Below are positions 46,603 through 57,711 of a stretch of DNA of 64,000 bases, piece after piece. Source of the stretch: Heterobasidion occidentale (lineage: Eukaryota; Basidiomycota; Agaricomycetes; Russulales; Bondarzewiaceae); the NCBI GenBank assembly GCA_039111635.1, contig JBCAQO010000009.1, positions 1,798,001 through 1,862,000 on the forward strand. Direction: 5' to 3'. The notes beneath the pieces are model-generated. The model was not told the origin of the DNA, made no database searches, and saw only the letters and a list, made by a program, of their open reading frames with translations. Made by a program: the position numbers and the translations under genes. Each line of letters opens with the position of its first letter. Position 1 is the first letter of the stretch.

Positions 46603-48414
46603 TCACCCCCACCGGCTCTTCTTCCTCGGCCTCCCGGACCCCGCGTCCTTGTACGACTGCGCGTACGGATTCTTCGCCCGCGCAGCTGTGGGCGGCGCGA
46701 CCGCAGCGGACGCGGGCGCGAAGTCGATTTTGGAGCGCTTAGCCGCGTCGTGCTGCTCGGAACGCCGCTTTTGGAGTTCGGCTTTCGAGAAAGAAAGTGG
46801 GGGCGGTGGGGAGGTGCGTAAGGATGTGCGGGTGTGGCAAATCGCGCGAGCGATGGGGTATTAGACAGTGGGAAGTGTGCCCGACAAAGGCGTCCGGGAT
46901 AGAAAGTCCCGGGTCGTATTGCGTACGCCGAACCGTGACATGTCAGGTCATGTAGGCGCGAAGGAATCGCGGCGTTGGACATCGGACGTTGGACATGCGA
47001 TTCGGGCACCCGTACAGCCAATAACGTAGAGCCATTAGATGCGAAAAAGGATATGGGCGGGGATCCCGCATCAATGCGCATGCTCGAAAGAACGGAAGAA
47101 AGAGTAGAGCGAGGGACAGCAGCGCACGCACCGATATTATCTGCAAACCACTCTGGCCTCAGGCCCTCGTCTCCATCCACGTCTATAGCACTATCAGTAG
47201 CCCCACCATCGGCAAGAGAGGCAAGGGCGAAAGGGTCTCCGGCCCGGCGCGGAAAATTGGTCGCGCGCTCGTCGGCGGCTACGAACTCGACGAGCTTAGC
47301 GTATAAGTGCGGGTTTCGGAACGCGCGGCTCGCCATGAGCGAGTCATTAAAGTGGCGGCGCTGAGCGGGATCGCGCTTGAGCGCGTGGAACTGCGCAAGC
47401 TTATGCTATTTTCCACCATGAGGCGAAAGTGTATGAGTGAGTTGTCTGTGTTTGGTATTAAGACGTAGGAATGGATAGACTCTACCTCGATGGCGTGGTC
47501 GCATGGCTCTGTAGACGGCGGCGGGATCCCCCAGTCGACAACGCCTGGAATATCAGGTGGCCGCACCAACTGGCGAAACCGTGCGAGCTCGTCCTGTGGG
47601 CGCGGCTGAACTAGCGCGTCATTGTCGTCCGCATCGTTTCCGGGCCCCACACTTCCCCCTGCGCCGTCTGACGTCGATGCTGACGCCGACATGGACGCCG
47701 AAGAGGTTATGGTAGACGGCTCATGTGCAAGTGCAAGTGCAGGCGTGGATGTCGATGTTGAGGCGAAAGGCCGTGCGCGAGGCGGCGGTGGAGGCGGTGA
47801 GGGGTCAATATCATCAGAGACGTGCGCACGAGTCGTGTGTGGCTTGGGGTGTGCAGGGCGGCGAATGATAATGGGCGGTTTGGCGCTGGTGGGCACGTTG
47901 CCGGCGGATGTGTTCGACATCACGGGGGTCCGACGAGCTGCAGAATTGGTCGTCAATATCCAGATTCATGTGTATTTTGTAAGAAGACGCGTATGCATGA
48001 CGGAAGAAGAAAGATGGGAAGGAGAGCGAACGTGTGCCTACCTTCAGCAGCGCTGCAGGAGCCCGAAGCTGAAGCTGACACCGGGGCCGATGTTTGTGGG
48101 ATAGATGACGCGTGCTGGGCGCAAGCAGAAGAAGAGATGGTGTTTTCAAAAGGACGCGGGCGAGGAGAGAGAGGGAGAGGGAAACGGGGCGCGCAGCGGC
48201 GCAGCAATGGGGACGCTCACGATGGGATTGTGATCTGAGGCTGAGCCTGGCATGGATTGTTGGGCGTTGCGGTTGACGTTGGAGGTAGAGGTGGTTGGAT
48301 GCGGGTGTGGGTGCTCCGAGTCGCTGTCGTCGTCGTAGGCGTAGGAGACGAGGCCTGAATTCGCGTAAGCAATTAGCTGCGCAATAAGAGCGAGGAAGGG
48401 AGCTCACCGTGCAT
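46603..48414 (-). CDS. HCNGP-like protein (SAP30-binding protein family)
   Basis: Five exons: 48414-48408, 48354-48042, 47937-47486, 47405-47132, 46781-46603, all with GT-AG ends. Family hallmarks: start MH/GLVSY followed by acidic [27 protein letters not shown]; a Ser/Pro-rich linker; [20 protein letters not shown] and [38 protein letters not shown] and [24 protein letters not shown] joined to [17 protein letters not shown]; and a basic end [10 protein letters not shown]. The family (PF07818) is nuclear and linked to transcriptional co-repression and RNA processing. Exon 2 needs one frame change (between about 48260 and 48190) to join exon 3, probably a sequence error. A seven-base first exon is unusual. 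Single-copy host gene between the arms of inverted duplication II. Confidence 0.85.
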
Positions 48415-48566
48415 GGCGGCGTCGAGCAGCTAAAACAAGTCGAGCGACTTCAAAGGTGGTCGTCGACGTTGGCGGCGACAGCGACGAAGACGCTTGAAGG
48501 GCCGTCACATCAGGTCACGCTTTTCTGTCTTGATGGATTGATCTCAAGGCATGAAGCCATCGTTAT

Positions 48567-48653
48567 GGGCATGTGGTGTAGTTGGTTATCACGTTCGCTT
48601 CGCACTTTTCCGAGTCTTGCGAAAGGTGTCCGGTTCAATTCCGGACATGTCCA
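48567..48653 (+). tRNA. tRNA-Ala (CGC) with a 13-nt intron
   Basis: Cloverleaf by eye: acceptor GGGCATG (48567-48573) pairs with CATGTCC (48646-48652), with the G3-U70 pair that identifies tRNA-Ala. D stem GTG/CAC; anticodon stem TTCGC/GCGAA; loop TT-CGC-A with an intron at 48605-48617 (cttttccgagtct) after position 37; T stem TCCGG/CCGGA with loop TTCAATT; discriminator A at 48653. The B box GGTTCAATTCC is perfect. A T run (gatctttttg, about 48670) can end Pol III transcription. It diverges from the HCNGP-like gene. Confidence 0.92.
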
Positions 48654-48869
48654 AATGACCCTCGTGAGATCTTTTTGCTCCTCGCCTTTCTTTCTTTCTT
48701 CTTTCTGGAATCATGGAGGCTATACAACAGCACGTAATGTTTTCATTGTGTTTTTTGATCGATTTCTGCAATTAGCTGGTTTGTGCACTCTACTTTACTT
48801 CTCTATCGAGAAATCCTGCTTATATTTTGGCAAGAGATTCGGTGTAGGAGAAGGTGGAGTTTGAGACGA

Positions 48870-49020
48870 CGGGCCATGAGTATATGGGGTCATCTGAAGT
48901 GCCTCTCCGAATGGCAAGTTGCTTTGGTGCTGCAAGTATTTTCGCTGTAGCCTTCTTTGGTCTTCTCTTCCTTGCTATGGTCCCTTTTGCAGGTTTCGTT
49001 GCGTTCCTAGCCACAGGCAT
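48870..49020 (-). pseudogene. Family K 5' fragment
   Basis: From ATG 49020 it reads MPVARNATKPAKGTIARKRR then PKKATAKILAAPKQLAIRRGTS, a clear match to the Lys-rich first exon of K1 (PKKATAKTSTAPKQLATQKGTS). Nothing of the later exons follows. Confidence 0.75.
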
Positions 49021-49163
49021 GATATAGCACAATAGGCTCGGGATGGAATTTGAAGACGAAGCAAGGACGAGAATGAAGCTTTCAAGTGGAGACGCGCCTT
49101 ATTTGTCCGTGCTTGCAGTGGGAAGCACCACATCGCCCCCACTTTCCTTCTCGATCTTGAAAG

Positions 49164-49335
49164 CCAAACTTCAAAAGCGGCGTTCTGAGCAGCAAGACGT
49201 GGCCAAGCGCTCCAAAATCGACTTCGCGCCTGCGTCTACTGTGTTTGCGCCGCTCACAGCTGCACGGGCGAAGAATTCGTACGGCGCAGTCGTACAGGCT
49301 GAGGGGTCTGGGAGGCCGAGGAAGAAGAGCTGGTA
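49164..49335 (+). pseudogene. Duplicated last exon of the HCNGP-like gene
   Basis: Encodes [20 protein letters not shown] and ends GRPRKKSW-stop, matching exon 5 of the HCNGP-like gene (46781-46603). The match extends upstream into intron sequence (ccccactttccttctcg) and downstream past the stop (gagttttgcggaccatcagactgag), so it is a genomic DNA copy, not a retrocopy. No other exons are present, so it is non-functional. A short tandem repeat (gagttttgcgga twice) follows the stop. Confidence 0.85.
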
Positions 49336-49751
49336 GGGATGAGTTTTGCGGACCATCAGACTGAGTTTTGCGGATCATTAGAGTGAGGGTACTGGCTTGC
49401 CATATTGGATGTCATTATTCTGTGGAGTGTAATGCGAGATGGGCGGTATCTGTGCAGGTGAGCGAAGTTCATGTCGTGCGCTACAGAATAATACACAGAA
49501 CAACTCAGCCACGGAGACTACACAACAGGCAAGAAATAAGACCTCTGTCTATCAGAACTCAGGCCTCGGGCATTGGCAGTGCTGGGATTGGTTTCTGAAT
49601 ACACGAATACACGATAACGATAAACCACTAAGATATGTGCTACAAAATGCTCGTGAGATGGTATGCGGTGAACTACAAAAGGAGTGACAGTCCGTGAGTA
49701 GTACGACGTAAGGATACAGAACGAAAAGTCCATGATATCATCATGGAAAGG

Positions 49752-49887
49752 AAACTAGTGCCGTGTGGGGTTGGACAAGAAGGAAGAAGGGATGAGTCGA
49801 TTGTAACTGTAATGTCTAGCATAGGGTTCTAGTACCCTGATAGGACAATAAACGGGATTCCAAAAAAAAAAAAAAAACTAGTGCCGT
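49752..49887 (+). mobile_element. Small retroposed sequence with poly(A) tail and target duplication
   Basis: About 95 nt plus a run of 16 A (49862-49877) inserted just after the H3 stop codon. It is flanked by aaactagtgccgt at 49752-49764 and again at 49875-49887. An AATAAA signal (49847-49852) lies 10-15 nt before the A run. The duplicate locus after H2 (46205-46216) shows the empty site with a single copy of the sequence. These are hallmarks of LINE-type target-primed insertion of a 5'-truncated polyadenylated RNA. The source RNA is not identified. Confidence 0.85.
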
Positions 49888-51239
49888 AGGCGCTTGCTGC
49901 TTCTGGTGACCCGGGACTCCGATTTGAGTTTTGGAGCTTTGTTCGAACCCTGCAAAGTACCAGGACGATCGAAGTCGGAGGGCGCAGCCCTTTTCTTGCT
50001 GACCTTTTTATCTTGAATATTGATGCCATCCCCTTTGCAACGATCGCGTTGCCTGCCGCCCCGCTTACCCATGCTCCCGTTTGTGAAAGAGAGTGGCACA
50101 GGGAATTCCGTCCACTTGGTATAGAGAGCTTTTATCGTTTCTAAATGAACGAAGGCCTCGTTCCGAGTCTCAAAGCCCAAAAAATTAGTGGCTCCTCGAT
50201 CTCGGTCACCAGCTACGCACTGAATACGATGGACTGTTTTTGCCAGCTTTTGACCAGTATTCATGATCACGAAGTGCGGTTCCACATGGCTCTCGAGGAT
50301 GGGAAGGTCAGCGAAGGGGTATCGGTATTCCGTACTTTTGATCTTCCAGGCTGGTGTGGTTTGGTCGCACCCACGATGCAGGCGGTTGATGTTCTGCACA
50401 TTCTCGACTAGGGGGAGTAAGCGGTATTTGAAGACAGTCTGCCCGTTGTAGAGCTGGCAGGGTTTGTGAGCAAAATTGTTCTAGTGTTGTACATTGTAGA
50501 CCTACTGCTCGTATATCGTCTGTGGCTTTGTGTTTCGTGAAGCGATCAATGATGTCTTTTTCGGGGACTAGGGCGAGTTCGTTGGCGTCCAAGAGTATAT
50601 GCAATGTGGCATCGACTGAGAACAGTATCGTTCGTGAGAAAAGATAACAAAAGCTGACTGTAAATACTGACTGAACATGAGGTTTCGAGGTTCGTCGAGG
50701 TTGAGGTGACCGTAAACCAGACCCCACAAGTATTCTAGCCTCGTTAACTGCACGGGGATTTTTAGCTGATCTTTACAAGCCTCATATAGATGAATACAGA
50801 CCAGTCCATCGTTGTCTCTTTCCTCTTGGGCAATCATATGACATCCTTGAACAGACCGCCCGGGAAGGTTCCTCGTCAAGAGGCATTGCCCTTGGTTAGG
50901 ATCTAAGACCGTCGCCACGTCCTTCGATTTCGCGTATGTGCCTGCGCGTTCCTTTCTACCCGTGTGCATCGTCGCACCCTTACCAATGGCATCGAGCCAT
51001 TGTGCGACGGTCCAGTCACCAGACTCCTTTCTGCTGCTTTGCAGGATGAAAGGTGGGTCTGTGGAAGATGTTTGCGCTTCGGGACTATAGGGAGAATCCA
51101 GTTCTCGGATAGACGGTGTGGCATTCAATACCGCATTATCATCAGCACCGCGGCTAGAGCGCCTGGGCATCGGAGGGGGTAGGTCGTCTAGATTGGAGAT
51201 ATCACTGGGTGTGTCTTCCCGTTCACCGTGTTTATACAT
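49878..51239 (-). CDS. Family H protein H3: putative HNH-type nuclease, intact
   Basis: Four exons (51239-50802, 50747-50672, 50615-50506, 50453-49878) keep phase; 399 aa. Start MYKHGEREDTPSDISNLDD, chosen because H1 has TPSDVS at the same distance from its ATG; the frame stays open upstream to 51353. Blocks: PRRSSRGADD, TMHTGRKERAG, QCLLTRNLPG, QGCHMIAQEE (first His), LTRLEYLWGLVYG, LDEPRNLMF (Asn), DATLHILLDANELALVP (second His), FKYRLLPLVE, ILESHVEPHFVIMNTGQKL and a basic tail ending KRLRH. Nuclease activity is inference from the H-N-H order. It follows K5 in the same direction (about 270 bp). Confidence 0.65.
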
Positions 51240-51510
51240 GGGCGACAAGATCTGAGGTCTGGAAAGAGAAGTGGTCGTAGCGGTAGAAGAGGGGTGGTCA
51301 TGGTGGCAGAAGAGGAGTGGCGAGAGGTATTTGTAGATATCTTGATGTGGCATTTACAGAGCGGAGTGCTAAATAGAACAAAGCGTCAAAAGCGCACCAC
51401 GGAGGTTTCAGACAGTGTGGTGGCGCGCGGCATGGGGTTTGAGTGGACTTACGAAAAATTACTTGCCCCGAAGTGAAGTGCGAATGTATTGAACATGTGA
51501 TGAGTTTACA

Positions 51511-53030
51511 CTACTTGAGTCTTTGCCGCTTCCTCGGCCGATCATGAGCGTAGTCGCCTAACTGACCGTCGTTCGAAACCCAGGATGTCCACCCCCGCTT
51601 CTCTACCTGATGTGAGCAGGCTGATAACCATTTTCCGACATGCCAAATAAGACCCTGGCGATACACTTTGTATTGAGGGCTATCTTCTCCGCCATCGGTG
51701 CCATCATGACTCAGAAATTCGTTGCAGGTGTCCAAGTCGGTTGAGCCAACAGGTCGAAAACGACAGAGATGGGAGCTGGCCTTGCATTGGTCACAACGAT
51801 GGACCGACCATTCGTACCTATTGTAAAAACATGGCCCATCACAGGAGACAGGAGTTCCAGAAGCCATGGTCGTAACGGGCATGCGTGGAGGCGTGCGTGG
51901 TGACGACGCAAACCTAGGTGGTGGTCTTTGACTGCCCCAAAGCATATAGGATTCCAAAACCATATTGAGCATGCCCTGGGCCAAGATTTCGTCGATGCCA
52001 TAGATCGAGGATACGATGGGAGGCATAGCACTCCGTAACGTATGGGCTAGCTTTTGACCAGCATCGCAGATAACAAAGTGAGGTTTCACACGCGAGATGA
52101 GCGTCGGTAAGGTGTCGAAGGGATACGAATGATGAGAGGGTACCCGGTCGCGACCATGCGTAGGCTTAGATCGTGAGGTAGGCCCAATTGGTCGGCCCGT
52201 ACGAATAAAGGGGAGGCTACTATGAAGTGGCACCAGTCGATATTCAAACGTTTCAGCCCCGCCATATACCTACCTTACCGCATTGATGAGATGGCATTGA
52301 ACTAGAAATGAATGACGTACATCTTCAAGAGGTGGTTTATCAGCATCTTTCGGTAGACTCGAATGTATGCCGTAGTGCGATGAGATTTTGTCCAGTATGT
52401 CATACGTAGGAAGTAGAATCCATTGTCCACTCTCAAATGATTGGAGCCAGTCTTGACGGACTGCAGGTGTCGTTTTGGGGCTTATCACCCCGAGGAAAGG
52501 TGAAAGACGTACGGTATAATCTGTTAGACTCAGTATTGAGTTCAAGCGAGTCATATTTCATGCCCCACCACCACTCTAATCGAGCAAGCTGCGCGCATCG
52601 TTGAGATACAGACTGTCTTACGAGCAGGATACAACGCACCCATTTGTTGTTCCTCCAATGGTGTTCGTTTAAAAGGTAGCACGGTTGTATTGTGGCCTCT
52701 GTATCGAATTTTCGAGTGACGAGGCATTGCTTGATTTCGGGATGAATAGGTTTATTTGGTACAGTACGGCGCTTGCTCTTAGGATGTTCAGACGTTCCTA
52801 CAAGTTCTGATAAATGGAAGCCACTCGAAGGGTAGCATGAGCAAGTTAATATATGGCGTACCTTTCGGATCCTTCAAATTGCCTTTCTGTGTTGCCTGCT
52901 TCCGTGCTGTAGTTGTGTTCGCTGAAGCCTTCTTTGGTGCTGCCTTCGTTGTTGCAGCCTTTCTCGTTGTTGCAGCCCTATCCGTGGCCGTAGTTCTTTT
53001 TGTGTTGTTCTTCTTCTTTGCAATAGGCAT
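51511..53030 (-). CDS. Family K protein K5: degenerate HNH-like, intact
   Basis: Five exons (53030-52862, 52797-52640, 52588-52513, 52460-52321, 52269-51511) keep phase; 433 aa. Lys/Thr/Ala-rich start (MPIAKKKNNTKRTTATDRAA), then QCLVTRKFDTEATIQPCYLL, HHWRNNKW, LARLEWWWGMKYDSLELNTE, RQDWLQSFESGQWILLPTYD, FEYRLVPL, TLISRVKPHFVICDAGQKLA, the Cys cluster (CDGPCFYNRYEWSVHRCDQC then C) and the tail DRPRKRQRLK. At the position of the third HNH residue it has Trp/Leu instead of His. Paired with H3. Confidence 0.7.
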
Positions 53031-53050
53031 CGCGCTTGCTATGGGATGCG

Positions 53051-55400
53051 GAGATGTGCTATATTCAAGATGGAGTTCGAAGACAAGGCCGAAGCGTGAG
53101 ATAGTGATCGCTATGGGATTTATGTATTTGGCAATATGGTGGCGGCAACGATAATGCGACGGCGCGTGTTCACTTGTTCAATTACTGTCCCGCGCTGGGG
53201 GCCAAGTACTTCAATTTCTCAAGGACCTTCATCCTCCTTCATCATTGATTGATGAAAGGCTACCGAGACATTCGTTCGCGCTGTTGCGCAGAGTAGCATT
53301 ACAGGATGCTCACATCTACGGACAGCTTCAGACCTTGACTCATGAGGACTTGCTCTTCGGAACGCGTGTTCATAGCATCCATTACCCACAGAGATAGAGA
53401 GAATCAACCCGAATACTCATGGATTTCTCAGTGAGCTGCAAACATCGTCAGGTCTGGGGAGCACGGGTCGCGAGACGCGTATATCGAGCGGAAGGGCGAC
53501 AAGGCGAGAGTCGCAAAACGAAGACGCAGTGGGTTAGGGGACATCTTGAGCAGATGCTTTGCGATCGGTCGGTAGAATTGATGATGGATGAAAAAAGTGG
53601 GAGAAGAAGGAGAAACTCTGGTACGTCGCCGATATCGTTCAGACCGCCATCTCTTCCCCTCAACACCACCTACTATTGGCTCATCTTCATCTGAATGAGG
53701 GATGAAGAGGATAGCTGCTCTTTAAGTGCCTGATCCTAGCATCCTTCCATAGATCTTAGCTCCATACACGTAGATGTGAGGGCCTCGATACCAAGATTCG
53801 ATGAACACGTCGACCCGCACCATCTAGACTCAATAACTTCGACGACCTTCATCGCTGGAGCCTTCGTCGCTAGAGCCTTTGTCTTGCTCTCTGACTAGCT
53901 GATACTTTCTGCACAACATTCAATAGACTTGGGACCCGCACAGAAATCTTTGAAGGATTTTGTCAGCCTGAGCATGTTTCTTGAGCGGCGGCGGCGGCTT
54001 GCTGTTGATGGCGCGACAGATCCCTTGCCTGCAGTATGAGTCGGCACTATCGATTGTGGCTTGTCATCTACATTATCGGCGGCGACAGGCTTGACATGCG
54101 CTTTTTTGGTCTCTGTGGGCGCAATGTTGTCGTCCGAATTGTCGTCACCTCCCTTCCGACAAACTTCAACAGTATTTTCAGGCCTTCAGGGTAGTCTGTT
54201 TGCGGGCGACGCGTGTGCGTCATTTGGACGCGCGCGTTAGGCAACTATGCAGCCATTTTACCACACGGTTTGTACGTGTGAACGCTTCTTCGTTGTCTGG
54301 CCTAATTTTGGAATAGGTCTTTATAGCGCATGTCCGAGAATCCTCAGCCTCGAGCGGACACATTTGATCAGCATATGAACACTAGCCTGGGGTAGATGGC
54401 TCTCGGGATGCCAAATTTAACAGTGGGTTTGCCTTTGCCTTTAATCCGCGCGGACGTATCAACCAAGAGGAAATGTAGATCGGATGCACCGCATGTACCA
54501 CCGGCGGGAACAGCAATGTACATTAATCGCGTGCGGATCCCGAGGGAAAAGAATAGAACACGTCCGAGTCGACGGCCTGGCACTTTATATGGAAGCGAGC
54601 GAGATGGAGCATTTCCTGCGTAGTAGCTGCATATGCTACCGTTGTAGAGTCGACGGCTCGGAACACTGGATCATGAGGCTAAGCTAGCCGGCCGAAAAAT
54701 GAGAGGTGATCCTCGAAGCGTTCGGGCACTCACACGTTCAGTATGCTGATCATCTTTCTGTTCCGGCAGCTCACAGCTCATCGTATAGATTTCGGTAGCG
54801 AAGGAACAACATCATCTTGGGAAGAGAAAGTGACATTTTTTTCACAGACTAACTACACAATGGCTTTCGTTCGACCTATTGCGTATCTATACCCCAATTC
54901 AAGCGTACCCAAGAGACATCGCCATCCTGCGCCACCAGACATACTGTTTCCATGCCTCTGCTCAAGTAAACACATCAATATGTGTTCAATGCAATGGTGG
55001 CAGGAGTGTCGCGCGTTCGCCACTAGCCTCTAGCGGGATCAATATTCTGACATATATGGCCGCTGCTAAACAACGTTAGGTGAGTGCCGCCTGAAGGCAA
55101 TATGACAGCTATGATAACTCGGAACAATATTCCATCTGCGCCATATGAATGTGCGGAGCTCGTAGTCTCGTGAGGTGTGTCTGGTGATGCTTCTCCGGCG
55201 ATGTCCAAACTGACCAGCATGATATTTCTCCCGACCTGCCACCTTCGGAGATCTCGTTAGGTTCACCATTCCCGTGGCAATGAATTCGTGACAGATCATC
55301 CTGGAAAATTTCGACAGCGGTCTCACGAATTTAATTGTTCATTGTCATCTGTTCAGTGTGAGCGCACATATGCAGTCTCGACGACTCTATTTTTTTTGGC
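53051..55400. other. Long intergenic region, no confident gene
   Basis: One minus-strand stretch, about 54190-53895, is open for roughly 95 codons with a plausible protein composition (GGDDNSDDN, then a basic SRRRRSRNM segment). It has no start or recognised domain and could be an orphan exon. The ORFs at 53419-53694, 54396-54623 and 54743-55033 carry no family signal. Confidence 0.3.
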
Positions 55401-55401
55401 T

Positions 55402-55430
55402 CGTCGGCAGGCCTGGCCTTTGGTATAAAA
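55402..55430 (+). promoter_or_regulatory. Sedolisin F core promoter: shared motif plus TATA box
   Basis: tcgtcggcaggcct at about 55401-55414 and TATAAAA at 55424-55430, about 60 bp before the ATG at 55489; same arrangement as sedolisin B. Confidence 0.65.
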
Positions 55431-55488
55431 TAGTCAAGCTCTCCCTCATCTAGCTTCAGAGATCCCTTCGTTCTCTACCCCCTCCAAC

Positions 55489-57711
55489 ATGGCCAGATCT
55501 ATCGCTTTGTTGGCTTCTCTCGTTGCTCTCGTATACGCTAACCCGCATGTCCAACGTGCTATGCGCGTGCACGAGCTCATCGACGGTCCTCCGGCCGGAT
55601 TTGTGCACAGCGGCTCTGCCCTCGCTAACCTGACGCTCAGCCTCCGCTTTGCACTGGTGCAGAACAATCCCAAAGGGCTAGAAGATGCTCTCTACGCTGT
55701 CAGCACTCCCGGCAGCCCCCAGTATGGCCAGCACCTGTCCAAGAAAGAGGTACCATCCATAACGCAACGTCCTCTACTTATTTATTGACCACTCTGTCTT
55801 GCTTCTGGCGCTAGGTCGAGGCTCTCGTCGCGCCTTCTCCAGAGACTATGGCGGCCGTCAATGAATGGTTGTCGTCTAACGGTGTTGAGTCTTCCAAGGC
55901 CTCGCCTTCAGGCGACTGGATCACCGCGCCCATGACCGTTGAGAAAGCCAACAAGATCCTCGACGCGAATTTTGCGACGTTCACGCAGCTTGACACCGGA
56001 GTCACCGCCGTTCGCACCCTGTCGTACTCGATCCCTGACTCTTTGAAGGCTCACATCAGCCTCATACATCCCACTGTCGCGTAACTCGTTTTGAGTCTGT
56101 CCTGTATCATTTTTGATGGCTAAATTGGCTTTGACAGATTTCCTTTGAAGATCAGCAGGTCACCATTCACCAAGACGGATGTGAAACTCATCCCCAATCC
56201 ACCTTCAAACGCGACTTCAGACAGTGTACCAGCGTCCTGCGCGAGACAGGTGACACCCGCTTGCCTGCAGGCGCAGTATGGCATTCCTGCTGCCCCGGCT
56301 ACGCAATCATCCAATCGACTCGGTGTATCGGCTTTCATCGACCAGTTCGCTAGTACAAGCGATCTTCAGGTTTGTTGTCGATTCATGATCTTGGCTCGCT
56401 GAGTTGAGTTTGGTTTCGAAGGGCTTCTTGGAAGAATTCCGACCAGATTTGCCGTCCACGACCACTTTTCGGGTTCTGAGTGTCGACGGCGGGCAGAACG
56501 ATGAAAGTAATCCCGGCACCGAAGCAGTAAGTGTTCTTTGTGTCAATCCAGTCAAAACTTATGCCCGTGGGGTCAGAGTCTCGACGTCGACTATACCGTC
56601 GGTGTTGCATCGGGCGTGCCTACCACCTTCATTACGGTCGGTGATGACAATAAAGACGGTGTCGACGGATTTTTAGACCAAATCAATACGCTGCTCGCCC
56701 TTGATGACCCGCCTCAGGTAGGCATTTACCCAGGAGAGCACTCGTGGACTAGACTCAACTCATGTTCCAGGTCTTGACAACATCATACGGTTTCAACGAG
56801 AACCAGCTTCCGAAAAATATCGCCCAGTACGTGATTTTTGGGCGTTAGATATCTTCGATGACTCACGTGGTGCGGCTTCAGGAATCTTTGCAACGCTTAT
56901 AGTCAACTGGGCACCCGCGGAGTCTCCCTCTTGTTCTCCTCTGGCGACGGGGGCGTCTCTGGTAGCCAGCCTCAAAGCTGCTCTTCTTTCATCCCCACTT
57001 TCCCTTCGAGTTGCCCTTTGTGCGTCCGTGTCATTCTGTCGCTGGCGTCCCCGCTGACTGATACCAATCAATGTCAGCGTGACTTCCGTCGGAGGCACAC
57101 AGGGCGTCAACCCCGAAGTCGCTGCCTCTCTCTCAGGGGGCGGCTTCTCCAACTACTTTGGCCGCCCTACCTACCAAGCCAACGCCGTCGCGGCCTACCT
57201 GAACACGCTCGGCAGTACCAACGCCGGCCGGTTCAAGACGAGCGGGTCGCGCGCGTTCCCCGACATCGCAGCCCCAGCCGAGAACGTCGTCATCGCGGAA
57301 GGCGGCGAGTTCGGATTGGTGGCGGGGACGAGCTGCTCGAGCCCCATCTTCGCGAGCGTCATCGCGCTCCTCAACGATCAGCTCATCGGCGCCGGCAAGA
57401 GCCCGCTCGGGTTCTTGAACCCCCTGATCTACAAGAACCCCAGCGCGTTCAACGACATCACGTCCGGTGCGTATCGCTCGGGCTCTGCTGGCACTCCCTC
57501 CCTGGCGCTCACCCTCCTTCCGTTCCGGGGCTTTGGCAGGCAGTAACCCCGGCTGCGGCACCAATGGCTTCCCTGCAGCGGCCGGCTGGGACCCCGTACG
57601 TCGTCGCTCTCTCTCGCTCATCTCGCACGCTGACGCTCGACGCATCGCCAACAGGTGACCGGCTTGGGCTCGCCGAACTTCGCCGCCTTGGCGCGGGTCG
57701 TGGGCCTGTAG
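55489..57711 (+). CDS. Sedolisin (S53 family acid peptidase) copy F, intact
   Basis: Ten exons (55489-55749, 55815-56080, 56138-56369, 56422-56526, 56577-56717, 56771-56826, 56882-57019, 57078-57466, 57540-57595, 57655-57711) give an open 566-aa protein. Signal peptide MARSIALLASLVALVYANP; prodomain with LRFALVQNNPKGLEDAL and YGQHLSKKE to about residue 200; mature domain with Glu and Asp in E-A/S-L-D (exon 4/5 junction), oxyanion Asp in [10 protein letters not shown] and catalytic Ser in AGTSCSSPIFAS; C-terminus GLGSPNFAAL. The family is secreted, active at acid pH and self-processing; related fungal enzymes release tripeptides or act as endopeptidases. This is the only fully intact sedolisin here and the best reference for the broken ones. 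Confidence 0.92.

Larger units (their letters stand above)
42960..46800. repeat. Inverted duplication II, left arm
   Basis: Contains K4, H2, the H2 3' flank and the last exon (minus strand) of the HCNGP-like gene. The same order recurs inverted at about 49130-53050 (K5, H3, flank, exon copy). The non-coding flanks match too (for example ctttccatgataatggactt after H2 at 46217 and its complement near 49730). Confidence 0.8.
49127..53050. repeat. Inverted duplication II, right arm
   Basis: Mirror of 42960-46800: the copied HCNGP last exon with adjoining intron sequence, the shared flank, H3 and K5. Differs by a retroposed insertion at 49765-49874. Confidence 0.8.

Noticed and set aside
54396..55033. 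Several ORFs of 70-100 codons upstream of sedolisin F
   Set aside because: No conserved motifs, overlapping frames on both strands, and no consistent splice sites.
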